This document shows positions 63,315 to 64,000 of a DNA stretch of 64,000 nt, in pieces. Numbering within the stretch: the first letter of the stretch is position 1; each line of letters begins with the position of its first letter. The position numbers and the translations under genes were made by a program. Origin of the DNA: Streptomyces umbrinus (GTDB taxonomy: Bacteria; Actinomycetota; Actinomycetes; Streptomycetales; Streptomycetaceae); the NCBI RefSeq assembly GCF_030817415.1, contig NZ_JAUSZI010000002.1, forward strand, positions 1,674,001 through 1,738,000. Reading direction: 5' to 3'. Under the pieces are notes generated by a model. That model saw only the letters and a list, made by a program, of their open reading frames with translations, searched no databases and had not been told where the DNA came from.

Positions 63315-64000
63315 ATGAACGCACTCGTGCTGTCTGTGCTGCTCTCTCTCGTCTCCGCCGTCGCGTACGCCGGCGGAGCGATCGTGCAGGAACGGGTCGC
63401 GGCGAACACGCCCGGCACGACGTACGCACCCATGCGCCAGCTCGCCTGGTGGATCGCGGTCGGCCTCAACGCCCTCGGCGGGCTGCTGCACGTCGTGGCG
63501 CTCGCCTACGGACCGCTCAGCCTGGTCCAGCCGCTGGGCGCGCTGACCATCGTCTTCGCGCTTCCCATGGCTGCCGTCTTCGTACGCCGCAGGGCCGGTG
63601 CGACGGCCTGGCGCGGCGCGATCATGGCGACGGTCGGCCTGGCCGGTCTGCTCGCCCTGGTCGGCACGGCCGACTCGCAGTCCCTGAACAGCACCCAGCG
63701 CGTGGTGGTGGCCCTGGTCACCGGCGGTGCCGTGGTGGCCCTGATGATGGCCGCCCGCGCCGTGCACCGGCACCCGGCCGTGCGCAGCGTGCTGCTCGCG
63801 ACCGCGGCGGGTGTCGCCTTCGGTATGTCGTCGGTGTTCACGAAGACGGTCGCGGTCGACTGGACGGGCGGCGTCTCGCTCGCCGACGTCCCGAGCCTCA
63901 CCGTGATCGGTGTCCTGGCGACTGCCGGAATGCTCCTGTCGCAGGCCTCCTACCGGGGCGCCGGACTCGCCGCGCCGCTGGCCACGCTGACGGTCATCAA
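63315..64000 (+). CDS. DMT (EamA-like) family transporter, 3' end cut by window edge
   Basis: 228 codons are visible with no stop. Seven or so membrane helices are seen: NALVLSVLLSLVSAVAYAGG, WWIAVGLNALGGLLHVVALA, GALTIVFALPMAAVFVRRR and others. The pattern PLSLVQPLGALTIVFALP and later GAGLAAPLATLTVIN is that of the drug/metabolite transporter superfamily found next to many Streptomyces genes. Substrate is unknown. AGGAGGAG lies 7 bases before the ATG. Confidence 0.85.
   Translation, partial: MNALVLSVLLSLVSAVAYAGGAIVQERVAANTPGTTYAPMRQLAWWIAVGLNALGGLLHVVALAYGPLSLVQPLGALTIVFALPMAAVFVRRRAGATAWRGAIMATVGLAGLLALVGTADSQSLNSTQRVVVALVTGGAVVALMMAARAVHRHPAVRSVLLATAAGVAFGMSSVFTKTVAVDWTGGVSLADVPSLTVIGVLATAGMLLSQASYRGAGLAAPLATLTVI

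Noticed and set aside
63238..63318. 26-codon leader ORF ending in ATGA at the transporter start
   Set aside because: The only AAGGGA-like site is about 12 bases or more away and the peptide is unremarkable; kept as a remark, not called as a gene.

Overview
The window is about 72% GC, with strong third-position GC bias, frequent GTG/TTG starts, GGAGG-type ribosome sites, ATGA/GTGA stop-start overlaps and many twin-arginine or lipoprotein signals. With mycothiol-linked formaldehyde metabolism, a LysX-type lysyl-tRNA/phosphatidylglycerol enzyme, a class F sortase, a PP2C/PAS/ATPase regulator and GlgM/GlgC, this points to a Streptomyces chromosome. From memory, several genes resemble the Streptomyces coelicolor left-arm region that carries the acyltransferase SCO0958; this synteny was not checked. 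I see no rRNA, tRNA, CRISPR, transposase or phage genes.

Layout. 0-24 kb is regulatory and cell-envelope housekeeping: a LysR regulator cut by the window edge, a coupled DUF574 methyltransferase and PAS-GGDEF-EAL pair, a repeat lipoprotein, a surface-protein group ending in a class F sortase, a polysaccharide deacetylase, LysX, a UspA protein, a CapA-like lipoprotein, an ECF sigma factor and its zinc-finger anti-sigma, an Fpg/Nei glycosylase, a PAS-GAF-PP2C-ATPase sensor, a DUF6777-like lipoprotein and a lipase-maturation-factor-like membrane protein.

24-48 kb is the centre of interest and looks like a device for eating host-type N-glycans. (1) 24.1-32.1 kb (minus strand) encodes a ribose-type ABC importer and the non-phosphorylating L-fucose route (L-fucose dehydrogenase, lactonase, fuconate dehydratase, 2-keto-3-deoxyfuconate dehydrogenase, mutarotase), next to a divergent FadR-type regulator with palindromic sites in the shared promoter. 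(2) 33.2-42.9 kb (minus) is one apparent operon: CUT1 importer, GH5 (probably GH5_18) beta-mannosidase, GH85 endo-beta-N-acetylglucosaminidase and GH38 alpha-mannosidase, under a divergent LacI regulator with CTAA-N-TTAG palindromes. (3) 44.3-47.9 kb (minus) encodes a secreted GH29 alpha-fucosidase and GH20 hexosaminidase behind a strong-looking promoter. A GH92 alpha-mannosidase lies 10 kb further on (57.3-59.6 kb). Together these could release, trim, import and catabolise the mannose, GlcNAc and fucose parts of fucosylated N-glycans.

48-64 kb returns to general functions: an amidase, a GNAT protein preceded by an unlisted 56-codon small ORF, the mycothiol-dependent formaldehyde dehydrogenase with its metallo-hydrolase partner, a degenerate HD-domain protein, two short-chain dehydrogenases (one with a zinc ribbon and altered active site), a wax ester/triacylglycerol synthase, GH92, the GlgC/GlgM pair, a FhuF-type iron-sulfur protein and a DMT-family transporter cut by the window edge. 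A dispersed palindromic repeat (core GCGCAGTTCCCCGCGCCCCT) marks six gene boundaries.
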